Shown here: positions 1-9,545 of the stretch, piece after piece
How the letters are laid out: every line of letters starts with the position of its first letter
Position numbering within the stretch: the stretch's first letter is position 1
DNA from: Pedobacter aquae
GTDB taxonomy: Bacteria; Bacteroidota; Bacteroidia; Sphingobacteriales; Sphingobacteriaceae
Reading direction: 5' to 3'
DNA: 64,000 bases
NCBI RefSeq assembly: GCF_008195825.1
Contig: NZ_CP043329.1
Span: 2,790,001 to 2,854,000 of the forward strand
Notes under the pieces: generated by a model
The model's input: the letters and a program-made list of their open reading frames with translations, nothing else
The model's database searches: none
What the model was told of the DNA's origin: nothing
Translations under genes and position numbers: made by a program

Positions 1-1098
1 TAGTCCCGTCAAACCAAATTGAGGTAAATCGTCAAATTGACCTCTTCTTATGTCATCAGGTCTCATAGTGTTATAGAGATTTTCATCTATGACTTTTGTA
101 TCTCCAACAGATGGGTAACCATAGGTAAATACATCAAAAGCACCCCACCAAGAAGTAATATCAACATTAGAAGCAATAGTGATATCTACACCCCACATCC
201 AACTTGGAGTAGCAACATTATTGAATCCTGATTGTGAATTTATTACATTACCATTTGCATCAAACCTTGCAACTGTCTCATCCTGATTAGTTAGGCGATA
301 ATCGTAATCTTCTATTATATCATTTGTGAGCGTAACCACCTGTTGTAAATCTGCATTAGTTCCTCTTGCAGATAGAGCATAAGCCAATAAGCCTTTTGCA
401 ACTGATTGATCAATTTGATCTTTTGATCTCCTATTAAAATCACTTAGATAATCTACAGCCTTAGTTAAATCATCAATTATTAAACTATAAATTTCAGCTG
501 ATGTACTTAATGGTACGTTATTAGATACCGTTTTATACAATGGGAGAATTTTTTCATTACCAGTTCCATATCCTTCTCTTGCATATAGCTGAGTTAAGTA
601 AAAATATGCATAGGCTCTCATAGCTTTGGCTTGCCCCATGATATGCTTTTGAGCAGTTGCAGTTGGTACGGCATCTGTTCCACCTAAGGCGTCAATAACA
701 TTATTAGCACCGAATATAATCCTGTAGTAATAACGCCATGGCATATAAGCCTCATTTCGAGTAAAATCCCTTGTTGGTTGAAGCTGTGCAATACCAGAAT
801 ACCAACCATAAGTGACACCTCCTACAGCAACATCGGCAGACAAAATATCACTGAAAAGATCATAAGATTTTTGTCCAAAATCATCATCTCCTGATGTACC
901 ACCAGTATATTCTGTATACATTGTTGCATAAAGTCCAGCAATACTTCCATTCAACAAAGATGGATCTTGCTTTGCAGCTTCACTAATTTGCTCAGTAGAA
1001 AGGTCCTCATTTGGTAATTTTTCCAAAAAATCCTTTTTACAGCTTACCATTAAAATGGAAAAAACTGTAGTTATAGAAATATAAAATATTTTTTTCAT
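1..1098 (-). CDS. SusD/RagB-family outer-membrane lipoprotein, C-terminus cut by window edge
   Basis: Reads leftward from an ATG at 1098; 366 codons lie in the window and the frame stays open to base 1, so the C-terminus is missing. The N-terminus is a lipoprotein signal with a lipobox ending VSC, followed by KKDFLEKLP, typical of SusD. The helical TPR-like body contains AYAYFYLTQLYA, the usual SusD signature of a repeatedly sampled nutrient-binding lipoprotein. SusD proteins cap the SusC channel on the cell surface and bind the substrate. It starts 13 nt after the stop of the SusC gene at 1112-4342 and is surely co-transcribed with it. The substrate cannot be told; no enzyme genes are visible beside it. 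Confidence 0.9.
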   Translation of the reverse strand, partial: MKKIFYISITTVFSILMVSCKKDFLEKLPNEDLSTEQISEAAKQDPSLLNGSIAGLYATMYTEYTGGTSGDDDFGQKSYDLFSDILSADVAVGGVTYGWYSGIAQLQPTRDFTRNEAYMPWRYYYRIIFGANNVIDALGGTDAVPTATAQKHIMGQAKAMRAYAYFYLTQLYAREGYGTGNEKILPLYKTVSNNVPLSTSAEIYSLIIDDLTKAVDYLSDFNRRSKDQIDQSVAKGLLAYALSARGTNADLQQVVTLTNDIIEDYDYRLTNQDETVARFDANGNVINSQSGFNNVATPSWMWGVDITIASNVDITSWWGAFDVFTYGYPSVGDTKVIDENLYNTMRPDDIRRGQFDDLPQFGLTGL

Positions 1099-1111
1099 CG
1101 TAATGTATTTT

Positions 1112-4100
1112 TTAAAGTTTAACTCTCAAACCAGCAGAAATAGTTGTTAAAGGAGCATATAAATATCTACTTTGACTACCGGCTCTTGCTGAACTACCTG
1201 CTTCTGCAACTGAAGGATTTAAACCATCTCTAGAAGTTGTAATCCATAAGTTGTCTCCTGAAACCCAAAGTGATAATCCGCTCACGCCATATTTACTTAT
1301 ATATTTCGCAGGTATAGTATATCCTAATCTAACATTATTTAAAGCTATATAATTGGCTTTTGTTAAGAAACGAGTTGATAAAGAGTTAGTATTTACATCA
1401 AAATCATTAGATAATCTAGGAACTTCTCCATTTCCGGGATTATCAACACTTTGCCATCTATTTAAGATATCAGTATGCCAATTATTACTACCTCCAAAAC
1501 CACTGTGCATTAAGTCAGCGTAGTTATAATCATATGCATAGCCTCCAAAACTATAAAGAAACTGTACATTAAGTTCTAATCCTTTATACCCTCCAAATAA
1601 ATTCAAGGCCCCTCTTAAATCTGGGATTGCTGATTTACCTGTATAATCTGAGGTAGCCTCAGAATAAGTTTTAGTAGTAGATTGTAAAATATCATTAGCC
1701 TGATTAGGATTTTGAGATAAGAAAAGCGGTAGATTAACAATTTCCTCTCCACTATCAAATGTAGAATTACCATTACCATCTATGTATTTGACAGTCCAAG
1801 TTGGTGCACCATCAGCAGGATCGACTCCAGCCCATTCTCTCATGTAGAAGTCAAATATTGACCTTCCTACACCTAAAGCATATGGAGATTGAACATCAAT
1901 AACCTTTGGAAGACCAGTAGCTGGCTCAATAGGCATTTTTGTTATTTTATTACTAAAAATCTCGCCGTTAATACTAACTCCTAATTTTGCATTGCTTTTT
2001 CTGATGAAATTAGATGTTAATTCAAACTCTAATCCATTATTTCTTAGTACTCCATCATTTACTTGTATAGAGGCGTAACCAGCAGAAGGACCAACACCTC
2101 TTAAGAAAATTAAATCTTTGGTATTCTTTAAATAATATTCTACAGTTCCTGATAAATATTGCCCTAAGTCAAATTCAAGTCCAGTTTGAAAAATTTGAGA
2201 TGTTTCCCAAGTTAAATCAGGATTACCAACTCTAGGAGGAGCGATTGCAGGTTGATCGTTCAAATTATCTATAGTAGATAAATTAAGTCCTGGATAAAAA
2301 CCTACACCAGCTTGATCTCCTATCAAACCATAACTAGCTTTTAGTTTTAAGCTTTCGAAGATATTCTGATTAGCCATAAAGTTTTCCTTCGTGATTAACC
2401 ATCCAGCACCTATTGATCCAAAAGTTTGCCATTTATCTTTGGTGAATCTTGAAGATCCATCTCTCCTTACAGTAGCTGATAAGAAATACTTCTTATCAAA
2501 GTCATAATTTAACTGTCCAAAATAACTTTCTATCGAATATCCCTCTGTATAACCCTCATTTGGATTTGAAACAACAGCATTGCTTAAATTAAGAAGATTA
2601 TTATCAACTAAATTAAACCCTGAACCTTCAGTAAAATCACGATTCCAATCTGTAGCTTCATGTGCTGCTAGAGCTTCAAAACTATGATTACCTAAAGTTT
2701 TATTATATCTCAATAAATTCAATAAATTATATGAAGATAAATCTGTAACCTGTTGAACTATTCTTCCATTAGAAGAAGATGCCGCTCCATAAAATTTATT
2801 AAATCTACTTATGCCCTTATTAGTAAAATATTGTACCCCTAACCTGTTTTCAAAGGTTAATCCCTCAGCAATTTTAAAATCTAAATTAGCATTTCCATTA
2901 ATTTCGTTCCTATTATTTCTTATAACATTATAAGTAGCATCGGCTATTGCATTAGTTAACCCGGCAAAACCTCTACCTGAACCATAATCAAATTGATTAC
3001 CTCCAAATATTGGATCTGCAACGAAGCCTCCACTAGCATCTCTTAAGAATAGCGGATAAACTGATGGCATATTATCTGCCAACCAAAAAATACTATTTGA
3101 AGTCTCTCCTTGACCATTATTATTACTCTCAGATCTAGCATAGTTAATATTTAGACCAGCTTTAATCCATTTATTAACTTGCTGAGTCAAGTTTAAACGA
3201 GCAGATAATCTTTCAAAATCTGTATTTATTGAATAACCTTGATCGTTTAAATAGCCGAAAGATGTGTAATAATTAGTTTTATCTGATGACCCACCAAATT
3301 TTAAATTGATTTCCTTTCTGTTAGAAGCTTGAAAAGCATAATCTTCCCAATTTTCTGGATCATATTTCCTTGTTATACCTGCTCTTACAGACTTAGTTGC
3401 TGGATCAATTAAAGCAGCGGCGTTAGCAGCATTCCATATATTATACGGGCCAATTCCTTGGCTAGTGAACAATCTGGCGTTAGCATAATTCACAGGATTT
3501 GCATTATTTATAATCCTACCTCTATTAAAAATACTTTCCCAGCTTAAACCTATATGCTGTTCAGGAGATCTGATAACATCATATCTTGGCAATTCAGCGC
3601 TATTAGTTCCAAAGTTTGCATCAACTTCTATAAAAGATTGCTGACCTAACCCATTTTTTGTAGTTATAACAACAACACCATTTGAACCTCTAGCACCATA
3701 GATAGAGGTTGCGGCAGCATCTTTTAATACAGTTACAGATTGAATATCTGAAGGATTAATTGAATTTAATCCTCCGGAAAAAGGGACCCCATCAACAACA
3801 TATAATGGATCTCTATTTCCATTAACAGAACCAAGCCCTCTAATACGAATTGTAGCTACCGTTCCTGGCTGACCACTAGTATTAATAACTCTTACACCGG
3901 CAACTTCACCCGCTAATGCTTGAGAAACATTTGAAACATTTTTTCTATCTAAAGCTTCTCCGCTAACTACTTTAGCAGAACCAGTAAATGCTTCTTTTGT
4001 ACTAGTTCCATAACCAACAACAACGACTTCACTTAATTCTGAAGAACTTGCTTTTAGACTAACATTGATTAAACTTAATGTAGAAACATTTACTTCTTTA

Positions 4101-4342
4101 GTTTCTGTTCCTATAAAAGAGAAAACTAATACCGCAGAAGAAGAAGAAGAAATACCAATACTGTATTTACCATTGGCATTCGTTTGGGTAGCTGCACTAC
4201 CTCCTTTAACTTTTACACTTACACCAGGAAGAGGCAGTCCATCCTCAGTGGAAGTTACTGTACCAGTTACGGTACGCTCTTGCGCAATTACATTTACTGC
4301 AAAAAGCAACAAGATGAATAAACTCTGTACAAGTTTTTTCAT
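1112..4342 (-). CDS. SusC/RagA-family TonB-linked outer-membrane protein (second pair)
   Basis: 1076 residues. Signal peptide at about 1-20, then a CarboxypepD_reg-like domain (about 22-105), a TonB-box-like stretch SELSEVVVVGYG (about 101-112), a plug domain with SIYGARGSNGVVVITTK, and a C-terminal beta-barrel. It is the TonB-energised import channel that pairs with SusD (1-1098). There is no extra N-terminal signalling domain, so coupling to an ECF sigma/anti-sigma pair is not suggested. The first 30 or so residues and the upstream leader are almost identical to those of the neighbouring SusC (6080-9235), although the rest has diverged. Substrate unknown. Confidence 0.95.
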   Translation of the reverse strand: MKKLVQSLFILLLFAVNVIAQERTVTGTVTSTEDGLPLPGVSVKVKGGSAATQTNANGKYSIGISSSSSAVLVFSFIGTETKEVNVSTLSLINVSLKASSSELSEVVVVGYGTSTKEAFTGSAKVVSGEALDRKNVSNVSQALAGEVAGVRVINTSGQPGTVATIRIRGLGSVNGNRDPLYVVDGVPFSGGLNSINPSDIQSVTVLKDAAATSIYGARGSNGVVVITTKNGLGQQSFIEVDANFGTNSAELPRYDVIRSPEQHIGLSWESIFNRGRIINNANPVNYANARLFTSQGIGPYNIWNAANAAALIDPATKSVRAGITRKYDPENWEDYAFQASNRKEINLKFGGSSDKTNYYTSFGYLNDQGYSINTDFERLSARLNLTQQVNKWIKAGLNINYARSESNNNGQGETSNSIFWLADNMPSVYPLFLRDASGGFVADPIFGGNQFDYGSGRGFAGLTNAIADATYNVIRNNRNEINGNANLDFKIAEGLTFENRLGVQYFTNKGISRFNKFYGAASSSNGRIVQQVTDLSSYNLLNLLRYNKTLGNHSFEALAAHEATDWNRDFTEGSGFNLVDNNLLNLSNAVVSNPNEGYTEGYSIESYFGQLNYDFDKKYFLSATVRRDGSSRFTKDKWQTFGSIGAGWLITKENFMANQNIFESLKLKASYGLIGDQAGVGFYPGLNLSTIDNLNDQPAIAPPRVGNPDLTWETSQIFQTGLEFDLGQYLSGTVEYYLKNTKDLIFLRGVGPSAGYASIQVNDGVLRNNGLEFELTSNFIRKSNAKLGVSINGEIFSNKITKMPIEPATGLPKVIDVQSPYALGVGRSIFDFYMREWAGVDPADGAPTWTVKYIDGNGNSTFDSGEEIVNLPLFLSQNPNQANDILQSTTKTYSEATSDYTGKSAIPDLRGALNLFGGYKGLELNVQFLYSFGGYAYDYNYADLMHSGFGGSNNWHTDILNRWQSVDNPGNGEVPRLSNDFDVNTNSLSTRFLTKANYIALNNVRLGYTIPAKYISKYGVSGLSLWVSGDNLWITTSRDGLNPSVAEAGSSARAGSQSRYLYAPLTTISAGLRVKL

Positions 4343-4402
4343 ACGATTTGAAATAAGTTAGTTAATAAAAAGTGTTAATTAATGTTAAATATAATGTTAT
4401 TT
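4343..4402 (-). promoter_or_regulatory. Leader/promoter block shared by both SusC genes (copy 1)
   Basis: The 60 bases upstream of the SusC ATG at 4342 match the block upstream of the other SusC (9236-9300) almost base for base, differing by a 4-nt AGTT insertion and a short A-run change. On the minus strand it contains TATATTTA (4386-4393), one mismatch from the Bacteroidota -7 element TAnnTTTG, about 45 nt before the start codon. A convincing -33 TTG is not seen, so the promoter call is tentative; the conservation itself is plain. Confidence 0.45.
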
Positions 4403-4506
4403 TTTATTTTTTATAATGTTATTAAAAAAAAAATATTGATATCATAATAAAAGAGGCTTAACAATACAATAATTTTATTATTAAGGTTTAACATATTTAA
4501 GGTAAA

Positions 4507-4543
4507 TTAAAAAAGTCCTTTAGAATTAAATTCTAAAGGACTT
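4507..4543 (-). terminator. Intrinsic terminator after first SusCD pair
   Basis: A perfect 14-bp stem (4513-4526 with 4530-4543) and a 3-nt loop; on the minus strand it is followed by a run of six T. It sits 21 nt past the stop of the SusD gene at 4565 and separates the two SusCD transcription units. Confidence 0.85.
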
Positions 4544-4564
4544 AAGCTTTAATATAAATAACTA

Positions 4565-6070
4565 TTAAGGATTTTGCTGTCCTACTAAACCAGTATTAGA
4601 TTCCATTTCTCTTCTAGGAATTAAAAACTGCCATTGATTAGTTCCGGCAGGTTCTGAAATTTTATTTAGAAATGATGCAGAAACAAAATTAGGAAATGCA
4701 GTTGCTGATCTATCCAATGGTAAGTTTAGTCTTTTTAAATCTAAGAATCTAAATCCTTCACCCCAAAGTTCAACTCTTCTATTTAAAAGAATCTCTTCGA
4801 TTAAAGCATCTCCGGTATTTGTAGACTTAACTGTACTAGCTTCTCTCCTTGATGTTAATACAAATAGAGCATCTTGTGCTAAGGAAGTTTGCGCAGGAGT
4901 AGATCTTGCATACGCTTCTGCTAAAATTAAATGCAACTCAGCAGATCTCAATAAAGGTACATCACCTAAAGTTGGCTGCCCTACCACTTTTACAGAGAAT
5001 TTTCTACTCATGAAAGGAGCTCTTGAAAAAGTAGCTGCTGGTAAAGGAAAATTTGTAGCAGTTGCCACTGGCTCCCACATTCTCCTTCTAACATCAGTTG
5101 AAGACATTCTATTGTAGGTTGCAGAATTGATACTTTTTGGATTCCCTCTCATGTAAGTTGTATTGGCATTAAAAGCAATTTGAGAAAAGAATGAACCAAA
5201 AGTATCGGCTTGATCTGCTGATGGCATTGATGCCCACATCCATTCAGAAGAAGCAGTTGCATCATTAAAACCAGATTGATAAACAGCGCTAGTCATTAAA
5301 GGAAAAAGATTAGCATCAATAACTTCTTTAGCAAATCTAATGGCATTAGGATAGTCTTGCATAGTTAATGCAACCCTTGCTCTTAGACCTTTAGCTACAT
5401 TAACATTAATATGACTTTTATTTACTCTAGTAGAAACATTTAAAGCAATTACATCATCTAAATCCTTTACTATTTGAGCATAAACTTCTTCAACAGTTGC
5501 TCTTGGTTTATTAGATTCAGTTGAAGAAATCATTAAAGGAACACCTAATTGAGTATTTGGCTTAGCAGAAGCATCATATCTTTTGCCATATAATTGCACT
5601 AAAAAGAAGTGAGCATAAGCTCTTAATGTCAAAGCTTCCGCTTTAATTCTTGTTTTTTCACTATCAGTACCTGTTGCCCCATCAATATTATCAATGATAT
5701 AATTGGCATTACCAATTACACGATAAAAGAAACGGTAACAATAGCTAGTAAAAGCGCTTATTTCATTTCTATGAGAAACCCAAGAACCAGAGTCGTTCGA
5801 ATACCAAGCTGCACCTGGCTGTGTAATATCGTCACCCATAAAATCCATGTGTAGCATAATACCTCCAACCCCTGGTTGATTTTGAGCATCATATCTTTCG
5901 AACATATATCTCAAAATTCCATTTAGAGCAGTATTTGCATTAGTAGTTGTTGTAAATACTGATGCATTATCAACCTGATTCGTAGGTGTTGTTTCTAAAT
6001 AATCTTCTTTACAAGAAGCGAGCGAGAGGATTAAAGCCCCCGCAACTGTAACAAATATTTTATTTTTCAT
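4565..6070 (-). CDS. SusD/RagB-family outer-membrane lipoprotein (first pair)
   Basis: 501 residues, full length for the family. Lipoprotein signal with lipobox SLASC (Cys about 20), then KEDYLETTPTN, the usual SusD start. The RAYAHFFLVQLYGKRYD motif at about residue 150 and the C-terminal NRRVELWGEGFRFLDLKRL motif mark the SusD_RagB domain. It would bind the ligand on the cell surface and hand it to the SusC channel encoded just upstream (6080-9235, 9-nt gap). Followed by a strong terminator. The ligand is unknown and no glycoside hydrolase, sulfatase or peptidase gene lies next to the pair. Confidence 0.95.
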   Translation of the reverse strand: MKNKIFVTVAGALILSLASCKEDYLETTPTNQVDNASVFTTTTNANTALNGILRYMFERYDAQNQPGVGGIMLHMDFMGDDITQPGAAWYSNDSGSWVSHRNEISAFTSYCYRFFYRVIGNANYIIDNIDGATGTDSEKTRIKAEALTLRAYAHFFLVQLYGKRYDASAKPNTQLGVPLMISSTESNKPRATVEEVYAQIVKDLDDVIALNVSTRVNKSHINVNVAKGLRARVALTMQDYPNAIRFAKEVIDANLFPLMTSAVYQSGFNDATASSEWMWASMPSADQADTFGSFFSQIAFNANTTYMRGNPKSINSATYNRMSSTDVRRRMWEPVATATNFPLPAATFSRAPFMSRKFSVKVVGQPTLGDVPLLRSAELHLILAEAYARSTPAQTSLAQDALFVLTSRREASTVKSTNTGDALIEEILLNRRVELWGEGFRFLDLKRLNLPLDRSATAFPNFVSASFLNKISEPAGTNQWQFLIPRREMESNTGLVGQQNP

Positions 6071-6079
6071 AATTATCTT

Positions 6080-9000
6080 TTATAAATTAACACTTAACCC
6101 AAATACAACAGTACGGCTTGGTACATACGTAGTACTATTAACACCTGTGAACGCCTCTGTTGGGTTTAATCCTTTTCTTTTAGCAAATAATGCTAAATTT
6201 TCTCCAGAAGCAAACACTCTTACATTACTTAAATCTAACTTACTGATGTACTTTTTAGGTAATGTATATGATAAGTTAACATTACTAATTGATAAATAAG
6301 AAGCATCTATTAACCATCTTGAAGATTGAGCTGTAAAGAAAGTGGAGCTACTAACATCCAGTCTTGGGAAAGGAGAATTAGTATTTGTCTCCGTCCATGC
6401 GTTTAAAGCGTCTGTATGTAAAGATTTACCATAAGTATTGATAGCCATTAAACCTGCGTACTGGCCATCATAAAACTTGCCACCAATTTGGTAATTAATC
6501 AACACAGATAGTTGAAGATTTTTGTAATTAAAGGTATTAGTTACAGCACCAAACAAGTCTGGTATAGCAGAACCCATATAAGCAAATTCAGCATTATTAA
6601 AATTTGTGGTATACGTTTTTCCATCAATTGTTCTTAACTCTGTTGTAGCAGTTGCTGTAGGGATAAATAAAGCCGAACCATCCGAAGGATCTACCCCAGC
6701 ATACTGACGTAAATAGAATTGATAAAGATCTTGACCTACCTCATAACGCTTAGTTCCAGCTGTTATGGTTGGAGTCTCAGCTGGTAGCTTGGTAATTTCA
6801 TTTCTAATAATAGAAGAATTAGTTAAAATATTCCAAGTAAAATTTTTCTTTCTTATAAGATCACCACCCAATTGTAATTCAATCCCTTTATTACTCATGT
6901 TACCCACATTTTGCCTTATTGAAGTAACAGGATTAGACAAAGGTAGTGGAACAGAAAATAATAAGTCTGTAGTAGCTCTATTAAATACTTCTAACTCCCC
7001 TGTCAATCTACTTTTAAATAATGAAAAAGCTACGCCAACATTCAAAGTTTGAATAGTTTCCCACTTCAAATTAGGGGTAGGTAAGCTACTTAATAGATAA
7101 CCTGGTTCTGTATTATTATTAAATCCTAAATCATATAGCGCTTGATAATTATAATAGCTATCTAAATTATCATTTCCTACTTCTCCAAATGATGCTTTTA
7201 ATCTTAAATCATCAATCCATGTAGCTTTCTCCATAAAACTTTCTTTATTGATTGACCATGAACCGCCTAAAGAAAAGAATGTTCCAAATCTTGCATCTTT
7301 AGAAAATCTAGAAGAACCATCTCTCCTTAATGAAGCATCAAAAAAGTATTTCTCATCGTAGTTATAAGAAGCTTTACTTAAATAAGACTCTATTCTATAA
7401 GTATCCCTAAAACCACCTGTACTTAGAGGAGTTACGAAATTTGCAAACTCTGTATTACCAGCAGATGCCTGATTTACTTTTGAAGCATCATTTCTTTGAA
7501 AGAGATAATCATAATTTTCATGTCCTGCTAAAACATTTATATTATGTTTTCCAAAAGATTTATCATAAGTTAAAATTTGGTTAAATGTATATGAAGTTGT
7601 TAAATCATTTCTTCTAAATACAAAACCATTACTCCCGTTTCCATCACCTACAATTGGATTTCTAAATTCTGTAGAATTAGATTGACGCAAATCAATATTA
7701 ACACTAGGTCGAAATGTAAAATCTTTTAAAAATTTAATCTCGGCATAAGTTCTTGCATTTAATGCTACACGTTTGTTTAACACATCATTTAATAAGGTTT
7801 CATAAATTACATGTCTACCCGGACTTGCACCAGCAGGTCTATTAACAGCGCCTGGATGTTGTCCATAATCATAAAAATGTTGACCTGTAGGAGTTAGAAC
7901 TGGCTGACCAGTTGAATTATACGCTCTTACAGGATATATTGGTCCCATGTTCCTAGAAAACTGAAAAGGGTTCACAAAAGAAGCTGCATTATCTGTAGAA
8001 GCATCTTGTGCTAAGCTAGCATCAGAAAGATTACCGGCTAAATTTAAACCAGTTTTAAACCATTTCTTAACCTGCGTATTAACGTTCATACGAGCGTTAA
8101 ATCTTCTAAAATCAGACTTTTCTAAATAACCCTTATCATTCAAATAGCCTAATGATACGAAGTAATCAGATTTCCCGTTGCTACCACTATAACTTAAATC
8201 AGCATTAGTTCTAGAACCAGTTCTTTCTAATGGGGCAAACCAATCGAAATCATTGTATAGTAGAGTTGCATTAGGGTTCATTTTACCACTAGCATCTAAT
8301 ATTTGATTAGCTGGAACATTAAACGGATTATATACCAACTGTGTTGGTGTATTATTAGATGCGAAAGTAGCTGCTGCTGCCGGCGTTAAGGCTGTATTAC
8401 CTGGTCTTGGATAAACTCTACTATTTCTTAAAGCTTGCCAATACAATGGATAATAGTCGTAAGCACCAACAGTTTCATATTCTTCTATTCCTCTCTCAGA
8501 GAAACCTTGAGTAACATTAACATTTAGCTTACTTTCACCTAATTTACCTCTCTTAGTATTAATAATGATAACCCCGTTTGCACCTCTTGCCCCATATAAC
8601 GCAGAAGACGAAGCATCTTTCAATAAGGAGACACTTTCAATATCGTTTGCATTAATATCTCCAATATTCCCATCATAAACAGAACCGTCTAATACGTATA
8701 ATGGAGAATTGGAGGCCGAAATTGAGCCAAATCCTCTGATTCTCACAGCAGAACTAGTACCAGGTTGCCCGTTTGTTGCGCCAATTTGTATACCCGGAGC
8801 AACACCTGCTAGAACATTTGTAATATTAGTTACAACACGGTTTTCTATAGCACTTGCATTAAGTGTTGCAACAGAACCCGTAATAGCTTCTTTCTTGGCA
8901 GATCCGTAAGCTACAACAACAACTTCAGAAAGCTGTTTAGCATCCTCCTCTAAAGTAACATTTAAATTACCTGAGTTAGGGATAGATACATCCTTAGTTA

Positions 9001-9235
9001 CAAACCCAATAAAAGAAAATGTTAAAGTATTGGTAGATGATGGAACTTTTAAAGTGAATTTACCATCAAAATTGGTTTGAGTTGAGGTATTAGCTCCTTT
9101 TACTCTTACACTTACTCCCGGAAGGGGCAATTTGTCTCCTGCGGAAGTTACCGTACCAGTTACGGTACGCTCTTGTGCTATTGCATTTACCGCAATAAAC
9201 AACAAGATGAATAAACTCTGTACAAGTTTTTTCAT
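6080..9235 (-). CDS. SusC/RagA-family TonB-linked outer-membrane protein (first pair)
   Basis: 1051 residues with signal peptide (about 1-20), CarboxypepD_reg-like domain (about 22-105), TonB-box-like QLSEVVVVAYG, plug domain containing ALYGARGANGVIIINTK, and a long barrel. It forms the import channel for the SusD at 4565-6070. The signal peptide and first part of the regulatory domain are near-identical at DNA level to the other SusC, while plug and barrel differ clearly, suggesting different ligands. It has no fused signalling domain. First gene of its operon, with the shared leader block upstream. Confidence 0.95.
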   Translation of the reverse strand: MKKLVQSLFILLFIAVNAIAQERTVTGTVTSAGDKLPLPGVSVRVKGANTSTQTNFDGKFTLKVPSSTNTLTFSFIGFVTKDVSIPNSGNLNVTLEEDAKQLSEVVVVAYGSAKKEAITGSVATLNASAIENRVVTNITNVLAGVAPGIQIGATNGQPGTSSAVRIRGFGSISASNSPLYVLDGSVYDGNIGDINANDIESVSLLKDASSSALYGARGANGVIIINTKRGKLGESKLNVNVTQGFSERGIEEYETVGAYDYYPLYWQALRNSRVYPRPGNTALTPAAAATFASNNTPTQLVYNPFNVPANQILDASGKMNPNATLLYNDFDWFAPLERTGSRTNADLSYSGSNGKSDYFVSLGYLNDKGYLEKSDFRRFNARMNVNTQVKKWFKTGLNLAGNLSDASLAQDASTDNAASFVNPFQFSRNMGPIYPVRAYNSTGQPVLTPTGQHFYDYGQHPGAVNRPAGASPGRHVIYETLLNDVLNKRVALNARTYAEIKFLKDFTFRPSVNIDLRQSNSTEFRNPIVGDGNGSNGFVFRRNDLTTSYTFNQILTYDKSFGKHNINVLAGHENYDYLFQRNDASKVNQASAGNTEFANFVTPLSTGGFRDTYRIESYLSKASYNYDEKYFFDASLRRDGSSRFSKDARFGTFFSLGGSWSINKESFMEKATWIDDLRLKASFGEVGNDNLDSYYNYQALYDLGFNNNTEPGYLLSSLPTPNLKWETIQTLNVGVAFSLFKSRLTGELEVFNRATTDLLFSVPLPLSNPVTSIRQNVGNMSNKGIELQLGGDLIRKKNFTWNILTNSSIIRNEITKLPAETPTITAGTKRYEVGQDLYQFYLRQYAGVDPSDGSALFIPTATATTELRTIDGKTYTTNFNNAEFAYMGSAIPDLFGAVTNTFNYKNLQLSVLINYQIGGKFYDGQYAGLMAINTYGKSLHTDALNAWTETNTNSPFPRLDVSSSTFFTAQSSRWLIDASYLSISNVNLSYTLPKKYISKLDLSNVRVFASGENLALFAKRKGLNPTEAFTGVNSTTYVPSRTVVFGLSVNL

Positions 9236-9300
9236 ACGATTTGAAATAAGTTAGTTAGTTAATAAAGTGTTAATTAATGTTAAATATAATATTATGTTAT
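9236..9300 (-). promoter_or_regulatory. Leader/promoter block shared by both SusC genes (copy 2)
   Basis: Counterpart of the block at 4343-4402. On the minus strand TATATTTA (9281-9288) lies about 46 nt before the ATG, with a TTG about 21 nt further upstream (CAA at 9310-9312 on the plus strand), a spacing slightly longer than the usual 19. The block begins right at the start codon and ends where the two upstream regions lose similarity. Confidence 0.45.
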
Positions 9301-9545
9301 GCTTACATACAAATTTTTTACACAAAAAATTTGTTTTTTAACATTAAAACCTTAAAAATCAGCTATTTAAAAAATTTTAATATTTACAATCATCAAATAA
9401 TATTATTGATGAATTTTCAATAAAACAATTGATTTATTAAAAAAAATCATTTTTAAAGATTAAATTATTAAATTATTATGATTTAAATCATGATAATTCA
9501 ATAAAATCACCAAAAAGAATTATTTAATTTAAGCTTTAGTATTCT
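9301..9545. other. AT-rich intergenic region without a gene
   Basis: This is the remainder of the 310-bp gap between SusC and exonuclease III. It is extremely AT-rich, has no plausible reading frame, and holds a 28-bp near-palindrome at 9471-9498 plus the far upstream part of the SusC promoter region. Nothing else is seen. Confidence 0.6.
9471..9498. repeat. 28-bp near-perfect palindrome downstream of xth
   Basis: Two 14-nt arms (9471-9484 and 9485-9498) match as inverted repeats with one mismatch and no loop. It lies 47 nt past the end of the exonuclease III gene. It could help terminate that transcript or be a binding site for a dimeric protein; its AT content makes it a weak terminator stem and there is no clean T-run. 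Confidence 0.5.

Noticed and set aside
37-231. Open frame on the plus strand opposite the partial SusD gene
   Set aside because: It is antisense to well-conserved SusD coding sequence and has no start context or family features.
1-9235. Polysaccharide utilisation locus
   Set aside because: Two SusCD pairs are present but no glycoside hydrolase, lyase, sulfatase or hybrid sensor is visible next to them, so a polysaccharide role is not supported here.
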